Shown here one piece after another: positions 8,388 through 16,642 of a stretch of 64,000 bases of DNA. A model generated the notes under the pieces. The model saw nothing but the letters and a program-made list of their open reading frames with translations, had not been told where the DNA came from and made no database searches. How positions within the stretch are numbered: the first letter of the stretch is position 1; every line of letters starts with the position of its first letter. The translations under genes and the position numbers were made by a program. This DNA comes from Jonesia quinghaiensis DSM 15701 (lineage in GTDB: Bacteria; Actinomycetota; Actinomycetes; Actinomycetales; Cellulomonadaceae): NCBI RefSeq assembly GCF_000423205.1, contig NZ_AUHN01000004.1, positions 186,001-250,000 on the forward strand, written 5' to 3'.

Positions 8388-10348
8388 CGGGTCACCTCAG
8401 TCAATATTCCGTCACGCAGGTTTAGTACACGGTCCACAGTTCGTAACGCCGATGCCCGGTGAGAGATCGACAAAACGGTGCGGTCAGTGGACGCCACAAT
8501 TCCGTCAATAGCAGCAATAATGGCCCGCTCGCTCGCCAGGTCCACTTGAGACGTGGGCTCATCCAACACGATCAGTGGCGCATCTGTGAGGAGAGCGCGC
8601 GCAATGGAGAGGCGTTGCGCCTGCCCACCGGAGAGCGTCATACCGCGCTCCCCCACAGCGGCATCCAACCCGCCTGGCATGTCTCGAATATCAGCGGCTA
8701 GGTGAGCTGCTTCAAGGGCAACCCACATGTCGTCATCTGTTGCATCGGGGGCAGCAACATGCAGATTGTCACGCACAGTGCCACTAAACAGGTAGGTGGT
8801 TTGTTGCACCACGGCGCTGAAAGCGCGCGCTGCGGGCAAGGTCAACTCGGTAGCATCTTGGCCGGCGAACAACAAGTCACCACCTTCTGGAGCAATGGAA
8901 CGTTCCACGATGCGTGCGATGGTGGATTTCCCGGAACCTGAGTGGCCGGTGAGTGCCACATGTTCACCCTGGTGGATGGTGAGGTTAGCCCCGTTGAGGA
9001 CTCGTAACTCACCGTACCCGCACACAACGTTGCGCAATTCGAGAAGAGGTGGGCGGGTATCATCAGCCGAAATCCTAGATTTCGGTGCGAGATCCTCACC
9101 GTCGTCAAGGATCTCAGTGCGAGATCTAGGATCTCGGCGCAGGGACGGGGAGGAGCCGCCTGTCACAGGAGCACGCGTGCCAAGGAACCTCGCGATGCCT
9201 CGCTCAGTGGCACGCCCACCCAGCCCCACGTAAAAGAACGAACCGACCTTCGCCAACGGCTCCAACAACACTGTCGCAAGAAGCACCAACGCAAGGGCCT
9301 GACCTGCAGTGATAATCCCATCTTGCAGGCGCACCACGGCGAGCACCGCCAACGCGGACACCATCACCAGGAAAAACACCGCATCCGTGACCAGGATGAC
9401 CACCTGATTCACTGCCAACAAACGCATCACAGAACGCCGGTTTCGCTCACCCGCAGCAGCAAGCCGCTCCTGCATCCACCGGGCGGCGCGCATCAACCGC
9501 AACGTCGTCAACCCCTGCAACGCATCCAAATAATCTGCGGCAAGCGCTTGGCGTTGAGCCCGTGAACGCCCCGAAACCTGACGGAACGCCTTCTGAAAAC
9601 CATAAATTGCAGCCGGAATAACAGGGATAAGAACCAGCAAAATCAGTGCTGTCACCCAGTCAATAAACAACGCAATAACCACGACCACCAACACCGGTGA
9701 AACGACCGAGGCTAGCGAGGGCCCCACAAAACCCATCCGGTACGCGGCAACCCGTTCAGCACCATCCGTCGCGGAAGCAACAATCGCGCCTGAACGATCA
9801 GAAGCCCGAGAAACCGGCCCAACATCAAGAATGTGAGAGACAATCCGGGTGCGCACCTGCGCTTCCTCACGCGCGGTGCCAGCCGTCGTCACCCACACCC
9901 CCACCGCCGTTAGTGAAGCTGCCAGCGCCGCGAGCGCAATCGCCAACCATCCACCAAAGCCTGGGCCGATGCCCGCCACTAGTGAGGCAAGGGGAGCCTG
10001 GTTGGTGTCGCTTAACGTTCCAAACGAGGCGATCTCGCTGGTTGCGCCTGATTTCACGAGGTATCCGTCAATGACCGCCCCGGCAACCACAAACAGGAGC
10101 GCCGTGACGACGGACGCGGCGGTGAGGATGATGGCGGATAGTCGGGTGGTGGTGCGCAGTTGTGGTGTGTACAAAATAGCTGGGTCTACTGTTGGTGGCT
10201 TGCCGCCACCGTGTCCCCCTGGACGGCCGCCAGGATGCCCTCCGCCACTGGGGGTGTGGCCTTGGGAATTGGGGCGTTGACCAGGGTGCTTTGCGGGGGT
10301 GTTCTCGCCAGCACGCCGGTGCGGGGACGATGCGTTGGAGGCAGGCAT
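8384..10348 (-). CDS. ABC exporter-fold half-transporter (first subunit of pair 2) carrying an in-frame palindromic element
   Basis: 654 residues. An unusual hydrophilic Gly/Pro/His-rich N-terminus (about residues 1-55, with a GGHPGGRPGGHGGGK stretch) precedes the six-helix membrane domain and the ATPase domain (Walker A TGHSGSGKS, signature LSGGQAQRLSIARAL, Walker B LIVLDEPTSQVD). Between the two domains, residues about 404-428 are encoded by the 73-bp palindrome at 9066-9138, giving DPRSRTEILD and SRISA. The ATG at 10348 has no strong ribosome site, so a shorter form starting after the His/Gly tail is possible. The His-rich tail could bind metal, which is speculation. Paralogous to 3809-5560. 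Confidence 0.8.
   Translation of the reverse strand: MPASNASSPHRRAGENTPAKHPGQRPNSQGHTPSGGGHPGGRPGGHGGGKPPTVDPAILYTPQLRTTTRLSAIILTAASVVTALLFVVAGAVIDGYLVKSGATSEIASFGTLSDTNQAPLASLVAGIGPGFGGWLAIALAALAASLTAVGVWVTTAGTAREEAQVRTRIVSHILDVGPVSRASDRSGAIVASATDGAERVAAYRMGFVGPSLASVVSPVLVVVVIALFIDWVTALILLVLIPVIPAAIYGFQKAFRQVSGRSRAQRQALAADYLDALQGLTTLRLMRAARWMQERLAAAGERNRRSVMRLLAVNQVVILVTDAVFFLVMVSALAVLAVVRLQDGIITAGQALALVLLATVLLEPLAKVGSFFYVGLGGRATERGIARFLGTRAPVTGGSSPSLRRDPRSRTEILDDGEDLAPKSRISADDTRPPLLELRNVVCGYGELRVLNGANLTIHQGEHVALTGHSGSGKSTIARIVERSIAPEGGDLLFAGQDATELTLPAARAFSAVVQQTTYLFSGTVRDNLHVAAPDATDDDMWVALEAAHLAADIRDMPGGLDAAVGERGMTLSGGQAQRLSIARALLTDAPLIVLDEPTSQVDLASERAIIAAIDGIVASTDRTVLSISHRASALRTVDRVLNLRDGILTEVTR
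9066..9138. repeat. 73-bp palindromic element, family 2, copy A (inside coding sequence)
   Basis: An imperfect inverted repeat with outer ends GCCGAAATCCTAGATTTCGG and GAGATCTAGGATCTCGGC. Its reverse complement matches the copy at 52423-52495 exactly for the first 35 bases and at about 62 of 73 overall by hand alignment. It is translated within the linker between the membrane and ATPase domains of the transporter, without disrupting the frame. Confidence 0.9.
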
Positions 10349-10486
10349 GTCAGCACGCTAACACAGCGGTAGTGCCTACACTCGGGGCACGGCGAACATC
10401 ACACTGATTCCGGGCATCTTCGCTGGTCACCTGACATTGCCTGGGGCGAGTGGCCACCGGTTTGGATCTGGCTCGTCAATGGTCTG

Positions 10487-11053
10487 TCACATGAGGTGGT
10501 GGGCTGCTTGCCACACTGCGCATTGACCGTAAAGCATGCATTCGATAAATAGCGCAACACCACCTATTGCAAGGGCAGTGAAGAAGCCGCGCTTGTCTCG
10601 GCGTTCCACCGCGAAAACAGCCAGAAACAGGGCGCACCAGAAACCTAGTGAAACAAATGGGCCGCTAGAGGCGAATGTCATGGCTGCTGCGGCGAAAGGG
10701 GCAGTGAGCGGGACGGCGCTAGCTATGGCCACAAGGACTGCACATCCAACAGTCACGAGCACTGCACCGAGAACAAGTGGGTATTCGGGTTGTGCGGGTT
10801 TCGCGGTGTGCGCATCGGGCTGGGAGGTGAACCAAAGCATCACGAACGGGATGATGAGCATGATCGCCAGGTGCGATGCGAGCCACCAGTTGCCGATATC
10901 ACCATGCGCGGTCGCCGGTGCCGACAACGTGATGACGTGATCGATGAGCAGGAGAGCAATGCCTGTTGCGGTAGCAGCGATCAGCGCAACAACGGGGCGC
11001 GTTAACGCCGAATCCCTGCGGAACTGAACGTTAAGCCTGTTGGCTATGGTCAT
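10487..11053 (-). CDS. Multi-pass membrane protein, hypothetical
   Basis: About 188 residues with four or five hydrophobic segments spread over its length, including one near the N-terminus (ALTRPVVALIAATATGIALL). I chose the ATG at 11053 with a weak CGAGG six bases upstream; a longer form from a GTG near 11095 or TTG at 11116 is possible. I do not recognise a family. It sits alone between the second ABC operon and the Abi-type gene, and nothing in the context fixes a function. Confidence 0.6.
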   Translation of the reverse strand: MTIANRLNVQFRRDSALTRPVVALIAATATGIALLLIDHVITLSAPATAHGDIGNWWLASHLAIMLIIPFVMLWFTSQPDAHTAKPAQPEYPLVLGAVLVTVGCAVLVAIASAVPLTAPFAAAAMTFASSGPFVSLGFWCALFLAVFAVERRDKRGFFTALAIGGVALFIECMLYGQCAVWQAAHHLM

Positions 11054-11257
11054 TGCGGCCTCGACTCTGTGCCCTGCTGTGGTGGGTTCATTCACCCTCT
11101 TGTGTCGCAACCGCAACTTCTCTTACATGCGGGCAGGGTGAAGATTGTGACTGACGATGCTGCGCGCGGGTTTAGCCGGGGGGCACTCGGGTATCGCGGA
11201 GTAGACATCCTCAGGCTTGACGGTGTCGGTGCGCCCCCGTAACCTTGAGGTAACACG

Positions 11258-11292
11258 ACAAGCTCGCTTCTCTAGATGAGACGCGAGCTTGT
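11258..11292 (+). ncRNA. Hairpin leader upstream of the Abi_2 gene
   Basis: ACAAGCTCGC (11258-11267) pairs with GCGAGCTTGT (11283-11292), and inside it TCTC pairs with GAGA around a five-base loop, with one mismatch between the stems. GTTCTTTATCT follows, a weak U-rich tail. An ATG at 11276 falls in the loop, so it is unlikely to be the real gene start. The hairpin could be an attenuator, a terminator of a short leader RNA, or the core of a regulatory RNA partner of the downstream gene. Confidence 0.5.
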
Positions 11293-11350
11293 TCTTTATC
11301 TACCCTATGCAACGCTTCTGAGCTTGCCGGGAAACAGGACGTTGAAGGTC

Positions 11351-12877
11351 GTGACAAGCCTAGATAGTACATACGCGAAACCGTTTCTCACGGTCCCGGC
11401 GCAGATCCGTCGCCTGCGTGACCGCGGGATGGACTGCGAAACGGATGCGTTCGCTACTGCGATTCTGGAACGTTACGGCTACTACCGACTCTCGGGCTAC
11501 TGGCACCCTTACCGGGAACTCCCCGCGCCTCCAGCACCCCGTGTTGACGCGGACGGTCGCGAGATCAGGCTCGACACATTCGTCCCTGATACCAGCCTCG
11601 CGCACGTAGTCGCACTGTACGATTTCGATCAAGCGCTTCGCACTCGCCTGAGTGAGCTGCTCAGCACGATCGAAATCTCGCTACGGTTCTTCATTGGACA
11701 CCGATTGGGTGGGGCCGACAAGTTCGCACACCGCAACCCAGTAATGCTCGAAACGATGAGGCAGGTAAACCCTGGCGACTCGCCTGAGCCAACCACCTCC
11801 TACAACGACTGGCTCGAAGAATACGACCGTCACGAAACGCGTGCCAGAGATGCCTTCGTCCTCCACTTCCGAAAGAAATACGGTCCCCACTTACCGATCT
11901 GGGTGGCAACAGAGGTCATGTCGTTCGGTGTATTGAGCAACCTATACACCTTGATGCCGCAACTGGACCAGGAGATCCTCGCTGCACGCTTCCAAGTCAA
12001 CACCGCAGACGGCAAAGGTGACCGGGGAGCACTAGCGAACTGGCTCAATAGTCTTCGAAATGTCCGAAACATCTGCGCACACTACGGCCGAATCTGGAAC
12101 CGCGCTTTCGACGTGATCATCGACGCCCCGGGCCACCTCCGTATCGACCCCGATCACCATTTGTCTCGGCTGGCAGACAAGAGTGTGACGAACAAGCTGT
12201 ACGGCGTTCTGCTGATCATGCAGCACCTGCTGTTGAGCATCGCACCCGACCGGCGCGATGTCCCCGATCTGCTTGGCTTCATCGACGAACAATCGAGGGT
12301 GGTCGGTTTCGACCTCGCCCAACTTGGGTTTCCTGAAAACTGGACCGCTGACGCGGTCTGGGGCACCCAATTCGAACTCGATCAAGCGCCCATGCGCGCG
12401 GCGAGTCTCCTTGACCGAGCACAGAGCCTCACCGCGGTCGAGACGCGGGACACGCTCACAAGCGCAAAAATCAAAGACCCCGACAAACAGCGCACTGCCC
12501 CGGAACTTTCCAGGGCACACAAAGCTGCTCAACGTCAGCTCCTACGCACCTATCTGCACTACAAGGTCGTCATCGAAATTGGTCTCGGAAAGACAAAGCA
12601 CTATCCGGCTTTCCAGTTCAGAGACGGGAAGATCATCAACGCTCTGGCAGAGATCAATCAGGCACTCATCGCGCAGTGCGGTGGTGTTGAGACTACTCAG
12701 ACGGCTGCCGCGCTCCTCGACTGGTGGCAGACTCCACACCCCGGACTCCCCACGACTTCAGACGGAACTCTTCAGTCTCCCGCTGACCTGCTCGCCACAA
12801 TACCCGAGACGGATTTCACCACCACGATCAAGGACGCAGACGCTGTGAACACCTTCGTTGTTCCTGAGACAGAATGA
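11351..12877 (+). CDS. Abi_2-family abortive-infection protein with HEPN motif
   Basis: Matches the AbiD/AbiF (Abi_2) pattern in order: KPFLTVPAQIRRLRDRGM at the start, YGYYRLSGYWHPYRE, LYDFDQALRTRLSELLSTIE, HFRKKYGPHLPIWVATEV, and LRNVRNICAHYGRIWNR near residue 240. RNICAH fits the HEPN ribonuclease motif R-x4-H. Family members act in phage defence, probably by cleaving RNA. About 200 extra residues follow the core, of unrecognised type. The start is uncertain: GTG 11351 is taken because the family core begins soon after, while ATG 11276 lies in a hairpin loop. It is the only defence-type gene seen in the window. Confidence 0.8.
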   Translation: MTSLDSTYAKPFLTVPAQIRRLRDRGMDCETDAFATAILERYGYYRLSGYWHPYRELPAPPAPRVDADGREIRLDTFVPDTSLAHVVALYDFDQALRTRLSELLSTIEISLRFFIGHRLGGADKFAHRNPVMLETMRQVNPGDSPEPTTSYNDWLEEYDRHETRARDAFVLHFRKKYGPHLPIWVATEVMSFGVLSNLYTLMPQLDQEILAARFQVNTADGKGDRGALANWLNSLRNVRNICAHYGRIWNRAFDVIIDAPGHLRIDPDHHLSRLADKSVTNKLYGVLLIMQHLLLSIAPDRRDVPDLLGFIDEQSRVVGFDLAQLGFPENWTADAVWGTQFELDQAPMRAASLLDRAQSLTAVETRDTLTSAKIKDPDKQRTAPELSRAHKAAQRQLLRTYLHYKVVIEIGLGKTKHYPAFQFRDGKIINALAEINQALIAQCGGVETTQTAAALLDWWQTPHPGLPTTSDGTLQSPADLLATIPETDFTTTIKDADAVNTFVVPETE

Positions 12878-12991
12878 ACGAGCAGACCTAGCGTTCCCTC
12901 CTGAACACCCAGCACATCGCGAAACACTTGACCACATATCAAGACACTTATTGCTCACCAGTCGGAATCCCTGCACACTGAGGTTGTTACG

Positions 12992-13098
12992 TTCCATCCA
13001 GAGCGGTCGAGAGTTCTGGCTCTATGACACCGCAGCAACCCATCTCCTGAGCGGAAGCCTCCACAGGGAAACGGGTGCTACCGCCAGATCCGATGGAG
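12992..13098 (+). ncRNA. SAM riboswitch (SAM-I/SAM-IV core), likely translational
   Basis: The leader contains the S-box hallmarks: GCGG pairing with CCGC around TGGCTCTATGACAC, then GCAACC, then GGGTGCTA. The P2 loop TTCTGG is complementary to CCAGA after GGTGCTA, the expected pseudoknot. TTCCATC (12992-12998) pairs with GATGGAG (13092-13098) to close P1, and that 3' strand contains the metF ribosome site GGAG. SAM binding should therefore hide the site and stop translation. I see no P4 stem between the pseudoknot strand and P1, closer to SAM-IV or SAM-I/IV than to standard SAM-I. Confidence 0.8.
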
Positions 13099-13106
13099 AA
13101 TTGATC

Positions 13107-14114
13107 ATGGCTTCCTTTGACGTATCGTCAACGGCCCGCGGTTTCCACCGCCCAGCAGTGTCCTTCGAACTCATGCCACCGCGCAACCCTGCGGCGGCAC
13201 CAAAGTTCTGGAACACTGCCCGCAAACTCGTCGAAGCTCACCCTGACTTTGTTTCGGTGACTTACGGCGCTGCTGGTGGTGACCGCAATACCGCTCGAAC
13301 CGTCGTGGAAACCTTGGTGAAGCACACCAACGTTTTGCCCATTGCCCACCTCACGTGTGTTGGGGCAACCAAAGACAGCGTCGCTGACACCATTGATGAT
13401 TTTCTTGCAGCTGGTGCCCGCACGTTCTTGGCATTACGCGGCGACCCGCCAAAGGATCACCCCAACTGGAAGCCACCAGTTGATGGTGTGAGTTCTTCGA
13501 TGGACCTCATTGCGTTACTGCGTGACGTTGAGGCACAACGTTGCCGGGCTGACGCATCGGAAGCTTTGCGGGGTGCGGCGAAACCCTTAACTATCGCGGT
13601 CGCTACGTTCCCAGAGGGGAACCGCGATGCAGGGACTAGCCGCCAGCAAGAGGCACAGCGCCTGCTGGAGAAACAGCAGGCCGGTGCGAACTTCGCTATC
13701 ACTCAGTTGTTTTATTCGGCGCAGGCGTACACGGAATTTGTGGACATTGCCCGCAGTGTTGGGGTCACCATTCCCATTGTGGCGGGCATTTTGCCGATGA
13801 CTGATCCACAGCGACTTCGCCGGGTTGAACAGTTAACAGGTGTGCCTGCACCACCGGACTTGTCCGCAACATTGGAGTCCATCACAAGCCCTCACATGAG
13901 GCATTCGTACGGCATTGCAGCCTCTGTTGAGCTCGCAAATGCCGTGATCGCAGCCGGGGCCCCTGGTCTGCACATTTACACCTTCAACAAGTATGAACCC
14001 GCACTAGACCTGCTCGAGGGCGTACACCTCGGCAGTCCACTTCCCGCTGCGTCGTCGCAGGGAACGGACTTGGCCAGTTGGCCGCAGGATGGCGCATCCT
14101 CATTGTCCGCCTAA
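13107..14114 (+). CDS. metF: Methylenetetrahydrofolate reductase
   Basis: Reduces 5,10-methylene-THF to 5-methyl-THF, the methyl donor for MetE encoded next. The start is set at ATG 13107 (MASFDVSSTARGFHRPAVS) because GGAGA lies about seven bases upstream and the MetF motif SFELMPPRN follows. The upstream open frame back to 12858 crosses the riboswitch and is not coding. Typical TIM-barrel motifs include HLTCVGAT, FLALRGDPP and GANFAITQLFY. 335 residues is slightly longer than E. coli MetF and normal for actinobacteria. Its translation is probably shut off by SAM through the leader at 12992-13098. Confidence 0.95.
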   Translation: MASFDVSSTARGFHRPAVSFELMPPRNPAAAPKFWNTARKLVEAHPDFVSVTYGAAGGDRNTARTVVETLVKHTNVLPIAHLTCVGATKDSVADTIDDFLAAGARTFLALRGDPPKDHPNWKPPVDGVSSSMDLIALLRDVEAQRCRADASEALRGAAKPLTIAVATFPEGNRDAGTSRQQEAQRLLEKQQAGANFAITQLFYSAQAYTEFVDIARSVGVTIPIVAGILPMTDPQRLRRVEQLTGVPAPPDLSATLESITSPHMRHSYGIAASVELANAVIAAGAPGLHIYTFNKYEPALDLLEGVHLGSPLPAASSQGTDLASWPQDGASSLSA

Positions 14115-14204
14115 CGTTTCAGCTTTTTGACCTCTGGCCTGCACGTTTCATGCTGTGACGTACCGGCGCAACACTCTCTCACAAACTACCCTCAAGGGAT
14201 GACC

Positions 14205-16541
14205 ATGCCTACACCTTCTGTTTTTCCAGCCGCAACCGTTTTGGGTTACCCCCGCATTGGTGACCGCCGTCAACTCAAGCGTGCACTTGAGTCACTGTGG
14301 TCTGGTAAGTCCAGTGCAGTTGATTTCGCCGACACGACGCGCCAGTTACGCCACAACACCCGCGAGCGCCTTGCCTCGTTGGGGTTGGGGCGTAATGATT
14401 CGTCGATTCCTGAGTCGTTTAGTTGGTATGACCAGGTGTTGGATGCTGCTGTGACGTTTGGTGTTATTCCCCAGCGGTTCCGGGATTTGGATTGGTCTGG
14501 GGATTTGGTGGGGGCGTACAGCACTGTTGCGCGTGGCGTTGGTGATCACACACCGTTAGAAATGACTAAGTGGTTTAACACGAACTATCACTATTTGGTG
14601 CCTGAGGTTGATGAGTCCACTCCTTTCACTCTGAACCCGGTGTTGGTGACAAACCTGGTGGATGAGGCTGCGGAGCAGGGTTTCACGACACGCCCTGTGT
14701 TGGTGGGGCCGGTGACGTTCTTGGCGTTGTCGAAAGCGGCTGCCGATGCTCCTGCCGGGTTTGACCCCCTTTCTCGCCTTGATGAGTTGGTGGGGTTGTA
14801 TGTCGAGTTGTTGGCTGACCTTGCGGCTCGCGGTGTGCAGTGGGTGCAGTTGGATGAGCCAGCGTTGGTGTCGGAGAACTTGTCGTATGACGCAGCACAA
14901 TTGGAGCAGGTTTTTGCTGCCGCGTACCAGCGGTTGACTGGCGCCGATGCTCGCCCACAGATTTTGGTGACTGCGCCGTTTGCGTCGTTGGGTGCGTTGG
15001 CGCAGCCGGTGTTAACCAGTGGCGTTGAGGCGGTTGCGGTTGACCTGGTGCACGGCGATGTTCCTGGTGGTGTTCCCCAGGGTGTGACGCTGGTTGCTGG
15101 TGTGGTCAATGGGCGCAATATTTGGCGGGCTGACCTTGATGTGGCACGCGGGCAGTTGGAGGCGTTGACTGCTTCAGGTGTGCAGGTGTCGGTAGCTGCG
15201 TCAACGAGTTTGCAGCATGTGCCGCATACGGTCGCTGATGAGCCTGAGTTGGATGCTGATTTGCGTTCGTGGTTGGCGTTCGCTGATGAGAAGATCGGCG
15301 AGATTGTTACGTTGTCGCGTGGTGTGCGTGACGGGTGGGACACCGTGGAGGCCACACTGGTTGAGTCGCGTGCTGCGTTGGCGCAGCGGGCCGCGGCTCC
15401 GGGGGTGAATGTTCCTGCGGTGCGGCAGCGCACAGCGGCGATCACGCCAGCTGATCTTGCCCGCACTAACGAGAAGGGGCAACGGGCGTCTATTGCGTTG
15501 CGGAAGGCATCGCAGCAGGAGCGGTTGAGTTTGCCGCCGCTACCGACCACCACGATTGGTTCGTTCCCTCAGACGGTGGAGATCCGTAAGGCTCGCGCCG
15601 CGTGGACTCGTGGTGAGTTGTCGCAGCAGGGTTATGAGGAGCAGATGCGCGCTGAAATTGAGCGGGTCATTCGCCTTCAGGAGGACCTTGGTTTGGACGT
15701 GCTGGTGCACGGTGAAGCTGAACGTAATGACATGGTGCAGTACTTCGCGGAGAATCTTGACGGGTTCGCTGTGACCACGAATGGTTGGGTGCAGTCGTAT
15801 GGTTCACGGTGCACACGTCCCTCTATTCAGTGGGGTGATGTGTCACGCCCGGCACCGATTACCACGGAGTGGGCGACGTTTGCGCAGTCGTTAACGGACA
15901 AGCCGGTGAAGGGAATGCTCACTGGGCCGGTCACGATCATGGCGTGGTCGTTTATTCGTGAGGATCTGCCGTTGGCGGACACTGCGAAGCAGATTGGTTT
16001 TGCCCTGCGTGATGAGGTGCAAGATTTGGAGGCTGCGGGCATTGCCGTTATTCAGGTCGATGAACCAGCGTTGCGTGAGCTGCTGCCGTTGAAGAAGTCT
16101 GACCACTCTGACTATGTGGATTGGTCGGTGTCATCGTTCCGGTTGGCGACCACGGGGGTTCGCCCTGACACCCAAATTCACACCCACCTGTGCTACTCAG
16201 AGTTCAACGACATTATTGATGCCATTGACCACTTGGGGGCGGACGTCACCTCCATTGAGGCGGCTCGTTCTCGCATGGAGGTGTTGGGGGCGTTGGCTGC
16301 TGCCGGGTATGGGCGCGGTGTTGGGCCTGGGATTTATGACATTCACTCCCCTCGTGTTCCGTCCTGTGGGGAACTTGCTGAGTTGTTGGAGCTTGCGGCG
16401 CGTTCTGTGAGCCCGGACTTGCTGTGGGTGAACCCTGACTGCGGGTTGAAAACCCGCCACTATGAGGAGACCGTCGCGTCGCTGCGTAACCTCGTGGATG
16501 CTGCTCATGAGGTTCGGGCAACGGTGACTGCAGGGGTGTAA
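14205..16541 (+). CDS. metE: Cobalamin-independent methionine synthase
   Basis: Transfers the methyl group of 5-methyl-THF-polyglutamate to homocysteine. 778 residues, the usual MetE length. The N-terminal barrel starts VLGYPRIGDRRQLKRALE; the catalytic barrel carries zinc ligands in THLCYSEF (His, Cys) and NPDCGLKTRHYEE (Cys), plus TTIGSFPQT at the domain junction. ATG 14205 is preferred over ATG 14199 because AAGGG is six bases before it. It follows metF by 90 bp on the same strand, so the riboswitch may influence both, although metE has its own ribosome site. Two strong hairpins follow. Confidence 0.96.
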   Translation: MPTPSVFPAATVLGYPRIGDRRQLKRALESLWSGKSSAVDFADTTRQLRHNTRERLASLGLGRNDSSIPESFSWYDQVLDAAVTFGVIPQRFRDLDWSGDLVGAYSTVARGVGDHTPLEMTKWFNTNYHYLVPEVDESTPFTLNPVLVTNLVDEAAEQGFTTRPVLVGPVTFLALSKAAADAPAGFDPLSRLDELVGLYVELLADLAARGVQWVQLDEPALVSENLSYDAAQLEQVFAAAYQRLTGADARPQILVTAPFASLGALAQPVLTSGVEAVAVDLVHGDVPGGVPQGVTLVAGVVNGRNIWRADLDVARGQLEALTASGVQVSVAASTSLQHVPHTVADEPELDADLRSWLAFADEKIGEIVTLSRGVRDGWDTVEATLVESRAALAQRAAAPGVNVPAVRQRTAAITPADLARTNEKGQRASIALRKASQQERLSLPPLPTTTIGSFPQTVEIRKARAAWTRGELSQQGYEEQMRAEIERVIRLQEDLGLDVLVHGEAERNDMVQYFAENLDGFAVTTNGWVQSYGSRCTRPSIQWGDVSRPAPITTEWATFAQSLTDKPVKGMLTGPVTIMAWSFIREDLPLADTAKQIGFALRDEVQDLEAAGIAVIQVDEPALRELLPLKKSDHSDYVDWSVSSFRLATTGVRPDTQIHTHLCYSEFNDIIDAIDHLGADVTSIEAARSRMEVLGALAAAGYGRGVGPGIYDIHSPRVPSCGELAELLELAARSVSPDLLWVNPDCGLKTRHYEETVASLRNLVDAAHEVRATVTAGV

Positions 16542-16560
16542 CACCTGCACAGGAACATGA

Positions 16561-16640
16561 TGGTGCGCACGTGAGTGCGCACCAGAAAAGAACCACCAAC
16601 GATGCGTGGGCTGGGCTGGTGCCTAGCCCACGCATCGTTG
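16561..16640. terminator. Double hairpin between convergent metE and P-type ATPase genes
   Basis: The first hairpin is TGGTGCGCAC, GTGA, GTGCGCACCA (16561-16584). The second has perfect 16-base arms, CAACGATGCGTGGGCT (16597-16612) and its complement (16625-16640). Neither has a clear U tract. They separate converging genes and probably end transcription from both sides. Confidence 0.7.
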
Positions 16641-16642
16641 TG

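Noticed and set aside
1992-10348. Calling the ABC pairs CydDC
   Set aside because: No cydAB nearby, and an iron box precedes one pair; the general exporter-fold similarity cannot decide. Kept as unassigned or siderophore-type.
10349-10486. Iron box upstream of the second ABC pair
   Set aside because: No stretch comparable to the DtxR/IdeR consensus was found.
12858-13106. Extension of metF back to 12858, overlapping the Abi gene
   Set aside because: The extension covers the SAM riboswitch, and a normal start with ribosome site exists at 13107.
14591-15553. A 320-codon open frame antisense to metE
   Set aside because: It lies wholly within a well-conserved metE gene, has Ser/Thr/Arg-rich composition typical of the opposite strand of a GC-rich gene, and has no motif.
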